39,426 nucleotides of DNA from CAZRRV01 sp964406705 (GTDB lineage: Bacteria; Bacillota; Clostridia; Oscillospirales; Acutalibacteraceae). The position numbers and the translations under genes are program-made. The stretch covers positions 1 through 39,426 of the forward strand of contig CAYOSS010000005.1 in NCBI GenBank assembly GCA_964406705.1, in the 5' to 3' direction. The notes below the pieces were generated by a model. The model ran no database searches and had not been told where the DNA came from. It saw only the letters and a program-made list of their open reading frames with translations. Shown here in pieces: positions 1-6,013 of this stretch. How positions within the stretch are numbered: the stretch's first letter is position 1; every line of letters begins with the position of its first letter.

Positions 1-38
1 TACACCGGGATAATAACGCTGATCAGCGGCTCGTCCAT
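1..38 (-). CDS. Family 2 glycosyltransferase, first 12 codons (cut by window edge)
   Basis: Only the start is present: reading leftward the codons give MDEPLISVIIPV and the first two bases of a probable Tyr codon. The hydrophobic S-V-I-I-P-V-Y opening is the first strand of the GT-A nucleotide-sugar-binding fold and is how most family 2 glycosyltransferases begin (family knowledge). A GGAGG ribosome site lies 8 bases before the ATG at 36-38, and a good promoter of its own lies at 74-102. It follows the licD-licC pair on the same strand, so a role in building a surface glycan is inferred. Which sugar it transfers cannot be told from 12 residues. Confidence 0.7.
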   Translation of the reverse strand, partial: MDEPLISVIIPV

Positions 39-73
39 TGGCGCGTCCTCCAAACTTTCTTGCTGTCCCCCGC

Positions 74-102
74 ATTATAGCACAAAACCCGCCCCGGCGC
101 AA
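74..102 (-). promoter_or_regulatory. Promoter for the glycosyltransferase gene
   Basis: On the minus strand TTGCGC (97-102) and a perfect TATAAT (74-79) are separated by exactly 17 bp. The layout is the same as at the promoter of the fucosyltransferase-like gene (7142-7170). It lies between the licC stop and the glycosyltransferase start, so that gene can be expressed independently of licD-licC. Confidence 0.75.
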
Positions 103-142
103 GGGGTTTCGCGGCCCGGGAGCGGGAATATTTTGACGGCGG

Positions 143-1021
143 CTACCGCACCCTGTAGGCGTCGTCCAGGGCGCAAAGCTCGTCGTAGGAGTCGATCTCG
201 GTCACGTCCGACGCCGCGCACTCGCGGAGACGGATTTTGTATTTCTCGGGGTAAACCCCGAACACCACCTGCTCGTAGAACAGCCGCTCCCCGCCCGGCG
301 CTGCGAACGCTTCCCGCAGGTCCCCGGCGAGCCTGCTCCCGGAGTCGGGGTCCCAGTAGTGGATCCCTACTACTAAGTAGCAGTCGCTGCCCTCGATCCC
401 CTGCCTGATTTCGGCGGTGATAATCCCGTCCTTCATCCTAAAATGCCAGTCATCGGTGTGCGTTACCCAAACCCCGCACATATTGGAGGCGTAGTGGTAT
501 TTCCTAATCAGCCGGGGGTTGTATAGCACCAAATCCGTATGTATAACATACGCCCCGGAGAGAAGCTCCCCGGCGCGCAGCGCTGATGTGATATTGTTCG
601 TTTCTGCGTAGTCCGGGTTATCGATAAACTTGATCATAGGGTACTTGCAGAGCAGCTGGTCGAACTGCTCGCCCAAATACCCCCGCACGATGTAGATATC
701 GTCGATCCCGGCGGCGAGGCAGGCGTCAAGAAGCCCGTCGATTATCCGTTTGCCGCGCACCCGCACTAAGGGCTTCGGCGTGTTGAGGGTGATGGGCCTC
801 ATCCGCGAGCCGAGCCCCGCCGCGAAGAATATCGCCCGCTTTACCCTGTACGGCTCGAGCGCCTCGAGACCCGCCGGGGTGACGGTCCCGCCGTCCAAGT
901 AGCCCGCCTCGCGCAGCCACGCGAGGTCCGCTGCCTGCTCCGGCGTAGCGGCGGCGGCGTCCGGCAGCCCCTCGCCCGTCGCCGCGCCCGAAAGAATGTT
1001 AAACCGCGTTTCACTCAGCAT
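143..1021 (-). CDS. licC: LicC-type phosphocholine cytidylyltransferase
   Basis: Predicted to activate phosphocholine with CTP to CDP-choline, the donor for decorating surface glycans. Residues 67-76 (AAGLGSRMRP) are the nucleotide-binding signature of sugar-nucleotidyltransferase-like enzymes, followed by N-T-P-K-P-L at 80-85 and R-G-K-R-I-I-D at 89-95. Downstream patterns such as V-R-G-Y-L and Y-A-E-T-N-N-I fit the LicC-like branch. About 60 N-terminal residues precede the catalytic domain and resemble a degenerate winged helix ending in L-E-P-Y-R-V-K-R-A, which recurs in clostridial homologues (recalled, not searched). A GGAGAGG ribosome site precedes the ATG. It follows licD by 12 bp and is probably co-transcribed with it. 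No choline kinase or choline transporter gene is visible here. Activity on a different phospho-alcohol cannot be excluded. Confidence 0.85.
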   Translation of the reverse strand: MLSETRFNILSGAATGEGLPDAAAATPEQAADLAWLREAGYLDGGTVTPAGLEALEPYRVKRAIFFAAGLGSRMRPITLNTPKPLVRVRGKRIIDGLLDACLAAGIDDIYIVRGYLGEQFDQLLCKYPMIKFIDNPDYAETNNITSALRAGELLSGAYVIHTDLVLYNPRLIRKYHYASNMCGVWVTHTDDWHFRMKDGIITAEIRQGIEGSDCYLVVGIHYWDPDSGSRLAGDLREAFAAPGGERLFYEQVVFGVYPEKYKIRLRECAASDVTEIDSYDELCALDDAYRVR

Positions 1022-1033
1022 TTATAACCTCTC

Positions 1034-1947
1034 CTATAGTACGTAATTCTCGAACAGCGCGTCGTACTGCTCCTTATTCAGCCCCGCGTAGTCGGTGTAC
1101 GGCCGGTCGGGGTCGAAGAAGCCGTGACAAACCCGCTCCTCGTCGGGCGGGAAGACGGTGTAGTCGCCGTAGGTCTGCCTTAGCGTCTTGTCATACTCCG
1201 CGGGGCAGGGAAGTGTCAGATCGTCAAACCGTAGCATAATAGTCTTGTCGAACCACTCGACCCGATAGGTCAATTTTTCGCTTTTCTCCCTGAAGCTGTA
1301 CAAAAGAGAGCCGAATTGCCCGGTCCTGCGTTTTGACGGGAACGGGTTGATCGCTTTCTCGCCCACTTGCTCATATGTGTGAAACAGGTTGTACACATCG
1401 GCGAGAACGAACCATACGGCGCTTTTTAGCGATTTCGGCTTCTCCCGCTCGGCTCTCCTGCACCGCGCCAGGTTGTAGAACCAAAGTTTCGTGATCATAC
1501 GGAATTGCTTGCGCTTGCTTTGGGGGAGGTAATCCAGCGGAAATATGTCGATGAATATCCCGAAACAGGATTTGCCGACCTCCGAGTGGACCGCTCCCAG
1601 TCGTCCCTAAACAGCACTGTGGTGCGCAGATCCTCGATCTTGGTGAGCGACACCATAAAATTTATATCGTAGTATTCCGGGAGTTCCTTCTTGATGATGT
1701 GCATAAGCTTGACGTAGTCCTCACGGGGCATCACGACATCGAGGTCGTCGTCCCAGGGAATGAAGTTCTTGTGCCGCACCGCCCCGATCAGTGTCCCGTA
1801 CATCAAGTAATACCTAAGTCCGTATTTCCTGCAAATGCCGTCGAAGAGCTTGACTATCTCTAACTCGCACGCCCAGACCTTTTTCCGCCGCTCGCTCACC
1901 TCGAAGCCGCACAGCACTTCCCTGTTAAGGTTCATTTCCCGCGTCAT
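1034..1947 (-). pseudogene. licD: LicD-family phosphocholine transferase, split by one frameshift
   Basis: LicD proteins transfer phosphocholine (or a related phospho-group) from the CDP-activated donor to cell-surface sugars. The first part (1947 to about 1600) has the nucleotidyltransferase core: Y-G-T-L-I-G-A at 50-56 and W-D-D-D-L-D at 65-70. The diagnostic continuation GIFIDIFPLDYLP is present but in another frame, running from about 1600 to the stop at 1034. Moving from the first frame to the second needs one missing base (or two extra), somewhere around 1585-1605, in a stretch without a long homopolymer. Two separate genes are unlikely because the two parts make one ordinary LicD. The start is uncertain (ATG at 1947 or 1935; both have weak ribosome sites). 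No promoter faces the gene in the present orientation of the upstream segment. Decay, an OFF allele or a sequencing error are all possible. Confidence 0.8.
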
Positions 1948-1954
1948 CCCGCTT

Positions 1955-1974
1955 TCATAAAGTATACTTTATGA
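1955..1974. repeat. 20-bp perfect palindrome, left copy
   Basis: The sequence is TCATAAAGTATACTTTATGA, identical to its own reverse complement. It differs from the right copy (2092-2111) at only two symmetric positions. It lies 7 bp before the first possible licD start. Proposed as a crossover site for the adjacent serine recombinase (inference). Confidence 0.9.
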
Positions 1975-2043
1975 CAGAGCCGGCTCCGCGGGGCGAACGG
2001 GCCTATTTTCCGCGAATTTCGGGGCGGACGGGGCAAAAAACAG

Positions 2044-2072
2044 TTGCAATCGCCGCCATAATATGGTAAAAT
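2044..2072 (+). promoter_or_regulatory. Promoter inside the candidate invertible segment
   Basis: TTGCAA (2044-2049), 17-bp spacer, TAAAAT (2067-2072). In the present orientation it transcribes rightward through the second palindrome, antisense to the recombinase gene, with no gene of its own strand downstream before 2983. After inversion it would drive licD. The spacer contains CATAATATG, a motif repeated at the recombinase gene start. Confidence 0.65.
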
Positions 2073-2091
2073 AACCCCTGGTTTGGTCCCT

Positions 2092-2111
2092 TCAAAAAGT
2101 ATACTTTTTGA
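2092..2111. repeat. 20-bp perfect palindrome, right copy
   Basis: TCAAAAAGTATACTTTTTGA, self-complementary, sharing the core AAAGTATACTTT with the left copy. It begins 6 bp beyond the recombinase stop codon. Imperfect flanking inverted repeats (AAAATA-x-CCCC arms around it) and a following T-rich stretch mean it could also act as part of a terminator hairpin; both roles are possible. Confidence 0.85.
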
Positions 2112-2116
2112 GGGGG

Positions 2117-2713
2117 CTATTTTTGTTTCAGCTCGCGAAGCCTCCTGTAGAGGGTGGACAGGCTGATACCGAGCTCGCGCGCCAAGTCCTCCGGGGTGAC
2201 GAGCCGGCGCCGGAGCAGGTCCGCCCGGCTCTCTAAGTCGTCCGGGAGGGGTTTCCGCGGCCGCCCGAACCGCGCCCCGCGCGCCCTCGCCGCCGCGATG
2301 CCCTGGCGCTGCCGCTCCCTGATGTTCAGCCGCTCGTTCTCCGCCACGAACGAGAGGATCTGGAGCACCAAGTCCGCGATGAACGTGCCCAAGAGGTCCT
2401 TGCCGCGCCGGGTGTCGAGCAGCGGCATATCAATCACGGCGATGTCCGCCCCGCGCTCCTTCGTGAGCAGCCTCCACTGCTCCATTATCTCACGGTAGTT
2501 CCTCCCGAGCCGGTCTATGCTGAGGACGTACAGCAGGTCGCCCGCCGAGAGCGCGCTCACAAGCGCCCCGTATTCCGGGCGGTCGAAATCCGCCCCCGAG
2601 CGCCGGTCGCAGTAGATGTTCCCCTCTGGGACCCCCGCTTTCCGCAGCGCCGCGAACTGCCGCTCGCCGTTCTGATCCGCGCTTGATACCCTCGCGTACC
2701 CGTAAATTTGCAT
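2117..2713 (-). CDS. Small serine recombinase (resolvase/invertase family)
   Basis: A 198-residue protein, the size of Hin/Gin/Tn3-resolvase enzymes. The N-terminal catalytic domain starts MQIYGYARVSSADQ, with Ser10 in the position of the nucleophile that attacks DNA. Y-V-L-S-I-D-R-L-G-R-N supplies the conserved active-site arginines, and F-V-A-E-N-E-R-L-N-I-R-E-R-Q marks the long E helix. The C-terminal helix-turn-helix (E-D-L-A-R-E-L-G-I-S-L-S-T-L-Y-R-R-L) binds the site. The start at 2713 is chosen because the family always begins at this motif and GGAGGAGG lies 4-5 bases upstream; the frame is open further upstream without support. Its position beside the paired palindromes suggests it is the switch enzyme for licD-licC. 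A stand-alone resolvase left from a mobile element is the alternative. Confidence 0.92.
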   Translation of the reverse strand: MQIYGYARVSSADQNGERQFAALRKAGVPEGNIYCDRRSGADFDRPEYGALVSALSAGDLLYVLSIDRLGRNYREIMEQWRLLTKERGADIAVIDMPLLDTRRGKDLLGTFIADLVLQILSFVAENERLNIRERQRQGIAAARARGARFGRPRKPLPDDLESRADLLRRRLVTPEDLARELGISLSTLYRRLRELKQK

Positions 2714-2744
2714 AATATGCGCCTCCTCCTTTTTGCATATTATA
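2712..2744 (-). promoter_or_regulatory. Recombinase -10 box and hairpin with the ribosome site in its loop
   Basis: Arms ATAATATGC (2712-2720) and GCATATTAT (2735-2743) are perfect 9-bp complements enclosing a 14-base loop that holds the GGAGGAGG ribosome site. The start codon lies in one arm, and a TATAAT -10 (2739-2744) overlaps the other; no clear -35 was found. This could be a protein operator for autoregulation or an RNA hairpin limiting translation. Confidence 0.5.
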
Positions 2745-2828
2745 CAATATCGGGAGATTAGTCTTTGTTTTCCGCGCCTGCGGGCCGCATCAGGCGAGGT
2801 CCCGCGCCTGCGAGCGCCCATAACAAAA

Positions 2829-2858
2829 CCCCTGTCGCGCTTCGCGGCGGGGGCTTTT
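2829..2858. terminator. Possible bidirectional terminator hairpin
   Basis: CCCC-TGT-CGCG, loop CTT, CGCG-GC-GGGG, followed by CTTTTC on the plus strand and by TTTTGTT on the minus strand. It separates the leftward recombinase unit from the rightward operon starting at 2983, so an insulating role is plausible. The stem has an internal mismatch, hence low confidence. Confidence 0.4.
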
Positions 2859-2887
2859 CGCGTTTCAAAAAATTTTTCAAAAAAGTC

Positions 2888-2920
2888 TTGACTTTTGCCC
2901 CCCCCCCCCCCGAGTATAAT
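2888..2920 (+). promoter_or_regulatory. Promoter with a 14-C tract in its spacer (likely phase-variable)
   Basis: TTGACT (2888-2893) and a perfect TATAAT (2915-2920) are 21 bp apart, and 14 of those bases are an uninterrupted C run (2898-2911). With 10 or 11 Cs the spacer would be the ideal 17-18 bp. Slipped-strand changes in such a tract alter promoter strength, as known for Neisseria opc and porA. At the present length transcription is predicted to be weak. The first gene downstream starts at 2983. Confidence 0.65.
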
Positions 2921-2933
2921 TGGGATACAGAGC

Positions 2934-2944
2934 GGGGGGGGGGG
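2934..2944 (+). repeat. 11-G tract in the predicted 5' leader
   Basis: Eleven consecutive Gs lie about 14 bases after the -10 box, in the predicted untranslated leader. They are complementary to the 14-C tract 22 bp upstream, so the two runs could pair around the -10 box as a cruciform. The G tract can itself vary in length and change leader structure. Confidence 0.8.
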
Positions 2945-2982
2945 AGCGCGATATTTGGTTTTTGGAAAGGATTGTTGCGAAT

Positions 2983-4000
2983 ATGGTCGCGGACAAAACA
3001 GACGTATCTTTTATGCAAGAGTACCTGGCTCAAGCCGTCGAGTTCGAGAAATACGTTTACATCTGGTCGAACGCTATGGCCAATGCGAACTCGAGGATGC
3101 GTGATATATACTCGCGGCGAGGCAAACTTGAGGAAATCCGGGATTCCTCGAGGAGCGCTTTAGATTCGCTGTCTGACAATATCAAACGGTGCAAAGCCGC
3201 GCTTGGTCGGGCGGCAAAATCCTACAAGAGAAAAGCCACGGTCGCGCTCGTGATTACGCTTGTGGATTTTGCGATTTGCCTGATCGCCTGCTTCGTAGCT
3301 CTAAGAGACAGCGCCATATCGCTCAGGTTATTTATGAGCGCGCCGACGTTTCTCAGCACAATAATAGGGCCGGTCGCTCTTAATCATATTTATCAGGAGC
3401 ACGGTTCGCCTAAAGGCGGAGACGCGGGACATCAGTTATGTTTCACGCGACGGCTCGAGGCGAAGGCAGGAGATCATACTAAAGAATAAAGAGAGCAACG
3501 CGGAAAATGACTGGGTCATTACTGTCGTCGAGGAATCGGTGCTTAAAGAGAAGCAACAGGAAATATCGGGCGCGCTGCGGGAGGCGAAGAATAATCTCGC
3601 CGACATTTACGCGCAGGACGTGCTTCCGGAGAGATACAGAAGCTTTTCCGCCGTCGCGACCCTTTATGATTATCTTGAAACGGGGCGGTGCGATAAAATA
3701 CAGGGCCACGGGGGCATATACGACACCTACGAGAACGATTTGCGACAGGGGCTTATCATCGAGAGGCTGACGGAGATCAGCAACGGTCTGAGCCGGATAG
3801 AGGCAAATCAGCAAATGCTTTATATGGAGTTGCGACAGGCGAACGCCGCGCTTTCCGATATTGGCCAGAGCCTTGCGCAAATAGAGAAATCCGACGCAGA
3901 GATTGCCGCTAACACCGCGATTTCAGCGGTCGCTGACCAGCAGACGGCGGCATCCGTAAACTGGATGGCGTGGAAACAGTGGGCGAATGAAGACAAATAG
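2983..4000 (+). pseudogene. Coiled-coil membrane protein of unknown function, split by one frameshift
   Basis: Not recognised. The first part, from ATG 2983 (GGAAAGG 12 bases upstream), begins MVADKTDVSF. It has a charged helical N-terminus, then a membrane segment A-T-V-A-L-V-I-T-L-V-D-F-A-I-C-L-I-A-C-F and a second hydrophobic stretch ending G-P-V-A-L. It stops at 3489. A second frame is open from 3368 to 4000 and continues as a long polar helix or coiled coil (S-R-D-G-S-R-R-R-Q-E, later E-I-S-N-G-L-S-R-I-E). Going from the first frame to the second requires one extra base in the overlap 3368-3489, most naturally around 3395-3420. Together they would make a protein of about 340 residues with two membrane spans and a C-terminal coiled coil. 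It is the first gene behind the poly-C promoter and is followed by TM2 and Sel1-repeat genes. Confidence 0.6.
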
Positions 4001-4048
4001 GCTTGCAAAGCATATAATAGTAAACAATGAAAGCGGAGGTATAGTATT

Positions 4049-4541
4049 ATGGATCGCATTAGAGTAATGGAATATTTGGAGGAGAACAAGGATTTTCTGT
4101 TCCCCAACAAGAAGTACACGGACGAGGATATAGAAGACGCCCTCATAGCGGCTCCCGATTCTTTTGAGATGATGATGGAAAGCATCTCCTTTCGCAAACC
4201 ATCATCGGTGCAGAAGATTGCGGTTTTTCCGGGCTCACTGGGGGGTGGACAGGTTTTATCTTGGAAATATTTGGCAGGGGACACTAAAATATTTTTCTTT
4301 TGGCGGAGTTGGTGTATGGTGGATAATCGACATAGTAAATGCGAAATCCCGGTGCAGAGTATATAATTGTGAGAAGCTCTTGAAGGCGATCGGCGACCCC
4401 GCTGCAGTGTCCAATATGCAAAATAAGGACGACAAAGCAAGGAACGCCGTTGACACGGCGAAGCGTTTAGCGCCGGTAATCGTTGACACCGTCAAGAAAA
4501 GCTCGAAAGATATCGGCGACACCCTTTATGTCAATAAGTAG
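4049..4541 (+). pseudogene. TM2-domain membrane protein, frameshifted at a six-G tract
   Basis: Starts MDRIRVMEYLEENKD after a GCGGAGG ribosome site. The acidic N-terminal 50 residues lead into a TM2 domain, a small two-helix membrane module. The family motif G-V-D-R-F-Y-L-G-N, the central glycines F-G-G-V-G-V-W-W and the closing I-I-D are present, but in another frame than the start. The switch falls at six Gs (4240-4245). With five Gs the reading becomes S-L-G-V-D-R-F-Y-L and runs to the stop at 4541, giving a protein of about 163 residues. The C-terminal tail is polar. Because the break is exactly in a homopolymer it may be a slipped-strand OFF state, a decay mutation or a base-calling error. 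TM2 proteins have no single known function. Confidence 0.75.
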
Positions 4542-4556
4542 GGGAGGAGAACAGAT

Positions 4557-5309
4557 ATGTCACGGGAAGCCGACGAACTTTATAACGAAGGCTACGATTA
4601 TTATTACGGCGGGAACGACTATCCGCTCGATTACGATAAAGCGTTCGAGCGCTTTACCGGCGCGGCGAATTTGGGTAACTCCGACGCGATGAATTATCTG
4701 GGAGTGATGTATCAAAACGGTCAAGGCGTGGGGCGCAACACCGCGCTCGCGGCGGATTGGTACTATAAGGCTATACGAGCTGACAACGCGAACGCCTACG
4801 CCGCTTATAATCTGGGGAATTTGTATTACACCGGCGACGGCGTGCCGAAAGATATGGTTAAGGCGTTTGAGTTTTTTAAGGCGTTTATAGATTTAACCTC
4901 CAAGGATAAGACGCAAGACTACGCGGACGCCTGTTTCAAAGCCGGATATATCGCGATGAAGTTTTATAAGAACGAGCAGGTCGCCGCGCGTTATTTCAAG
5001 GAGGCGGCGCTTCGCTGCAATATTCCGGCGGCGTGGCATAATCTGGGGTTGTTATGCGAACAGGGGGCGATGAACCTCAGCTCGGATAAAATCCCGGGCG
5101 AGGCGTATCAATATTATGTGCGAGCGGCGAACGTGGGGATGCCTGAATCGATGTACAATGCCGGCAGAATGTGCATTTTGGCGGGAATGGAGGACGAGGC
5201 GAGGGAATGGATGAGAAAGGCTGCCGACAAAGGGTTCGCTCCCGCTAAAAAGTGGCTGAAGTTCGACCGTATCGGCAATGGTGGCTCGCTCTGGAACCTT
5301 TTTTCGTAA
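4557..5309 (+). CDS. Sel1-like repeat (TPR-type) protein
   Basis: 250 residues starting MSREADELYNEG behind GGGGAGGAG. It is built of Sel1-like repeats, helical pairs that act as protein-protein scaffolds. Visible units include A-A-N-L-G-N-S-D-A-M-N-Y-L-G, A-A-Y-N-L-G-N-L-Y-Y-T-G-D-G-V, A-A-W-H-N-L-G-L-L-C and A-A-D-K-G-F-A-P-A-K-K-W-L. There is no signal peptide or membrane segment, so it should be cytoplasmic. It follows the TM2 gene by 15 bp and ends the operon, with a terminator at 5360-5392. Partners are unknown; binding to one of the two membrane proteins encoded upstream is a reasonable guess. It is the only intact gene of the three. Confidence 0.85.
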   Translation: MSREADELYNEGYDYYYGGNDYPLDYDKAFERFTGAANLGNSDAMNYLGVMYQNGQGVGRNTALAADWYYKAIRADNANAYAAYNLGNLYYTGDGVPKDMVKAFEFFKAFIDLTSKDKTQDYADACFKAGYIAMKFYKNEQVAARYFKEAALRCNIPAAWHNLGLLCEQGAMNLSSDKIPGEAYQYYVRAANVGMPESMYNAGRMCILAGMEDEAREWMRKAADKGFAPAKKWLKFDRIGNGGSLWNLFS

Positions 5310-5359
5310 GACAATACCGCGCTGCCCGCGCTCATTCATTTTTTACGGTTCGCTCGGTT

Positions 5360-5392
5360 TCGCGGAAGCCTTCCTTTCCGCGATAATTTTTT
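5360..5392 (+). terminator. Rho-independent terminator of the TM2/Sel1 operon
   Basis: Perfect 8-bp stem TCGCGGAA / TTCCGCGA with an 8-base loop, then TAA and six Ts (5387-5392). Confidence 0.75.
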
Positions 5393-5483
5393 ATCCAAAA
5401 AGGCGCCTGCTTGTGTCAGCCGCGGACCGTCACAACGTCAAGCCGGAGCACGTCTAAGCCAAGGGTAAGCGGCTCCCCATCCC

Positions 5484-5605
5484 TGTATTGCCGAGCATTT
5501 TCGCGGAAGTATAACGGCAACACCGCACAATGACCGGCTAACGGCTTTGCGCGTCATTTGCTCGCAGATTTTCCGTTATATTTCACAAAAATGCTCGGCA
5601 ATACA
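5484..5605. repeat. 122-bp element with about 33-bp terminal inverted repeats
   Basis: Left arm 5484-5517 and right arm 5573-5605. The outer 18 bases (TGTATTGCCGAGCATTTT) are perfectly complementary, and the inner TATAACGG also matches, with a few mismatches and one gap between. The 55-bp centre has no coding capacity. This is the size and shape of a miniature inverted-repeat element or an invertible segment. No target-site duplication is evident. Confidence 0.7.
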
Positions 5606-5840
5606 CAAAGTATTCCCTGCGCTTTTTGCTTTCTCTTAACAAAAAATCTGACTGTGCATCTGACGCACAATCATTATGCGGTATTGCCATAACGGAAAAT
5701 ATGCTGACAGGTGGCGCACAGTTATTGCGCGATGCTGCTCCAGCTCCCCGAGCCCACCATGGACGCCGCCGCCACAAGCTCGAGCCGGGCGCACTTCCGC
5801 TTCGCATAAAATCTCGTGAGGACCCGGAACCCCGGAGCAT

Positions 5841-5864
5841 AAGAAAACCCGCTATTCAAGCGGG
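5841..5864 (-). terminator. Terminator downstream of the fucosyltransferase-like gene
   Basis: Stem CCCGCT / AGCGGG (5848-5853 with 5859-5864), 5-base loop. Read leftward it is followed by TTTTCTT. It lies 150 bp beyond the stop codon at 6014. Confidence 0.65.
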
Positions 5865-6013
5865 CTTATAAAATAACGTCTGCAATATGGGTCGAACCCG
5901 TGCGCCGAGTAAACGTTTGCCAAATCCAACACGGCCGTCGGGCGTTAGTCAAGAAAATTTTTTCGCCCGCTGCCTCACAGCATATCGGCTTTCGTTTAAC
6001 TGTGGGAGCCGCT

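Larger units (their letters stand above)
1955..2111. other. Candidate invertible promoter segment (inverton)
   Basis: A 137-bp stretch (centre to centre) is bounded by two 20-bp palindromes sharing 18 of 20 bases. Inside is one good promoter on the plus strand (2044-2072), pointing away from licD and into the 3' end of the recombinase gene. No minus-strand promoter that would serve licD was found. Recombination between the palindromes would turn the promoter toward licD-licC, giving a 5' leader of roughly 45-50 bases. The small serine recombinase at 2117-2713 is the obvious enzyme. The layout is seen; inversion is inferred. Because the sites are fully symmetric, orientation would have to be imposed by the synaptic complex. 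Confidence 0.6.
5393..6013. other. Repeat-rich intergenic stretch without a supported gene
   Basis: No open frame here looks like a protein. The stretch holds the inverted-repeat element at 5484-5605 and further copies of short pieces of it (ATAACGGAAAAT at 5689-5700 is the inverse of 5568-5579; TATTGCC recurs near 5682). A minus-strand terminator lies at 5841-5864. The remainder (5606-5840 and 5890-6013) shows nothing that can be named. It may be the eroded remains of mobile DNA. Confidence 0.5.

Noticed and set aside
1034..1498. A separate 154-residue gene starting M-I-T-K-L-W
   Set aside because: It is the C-terminal part of LicD; the same frame continues upstream as G-I-F-I-D-I-F-P-L-D, so one frameshifted gene explains both pieces.
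2760..2820. Direct repeat CGCGCCTGCG (2772 and 2803) as a recombination site
   Set aside because: Only 10 bp, GC-rich and without similarity to the palindromes; probably chance.
5606..5840. Short open frames on both strands
   Set aside because: They show no motifs or ribosome sites; treated as noncoding remains.
5880..5960. A tRNA-like piece: ATGGGTCGAACCCGT resembles a T-arm on either strand
   Set aside because: The loop has 5 bases rather than 7, and no acceptor, D or anticodon stem could be assembled around it.
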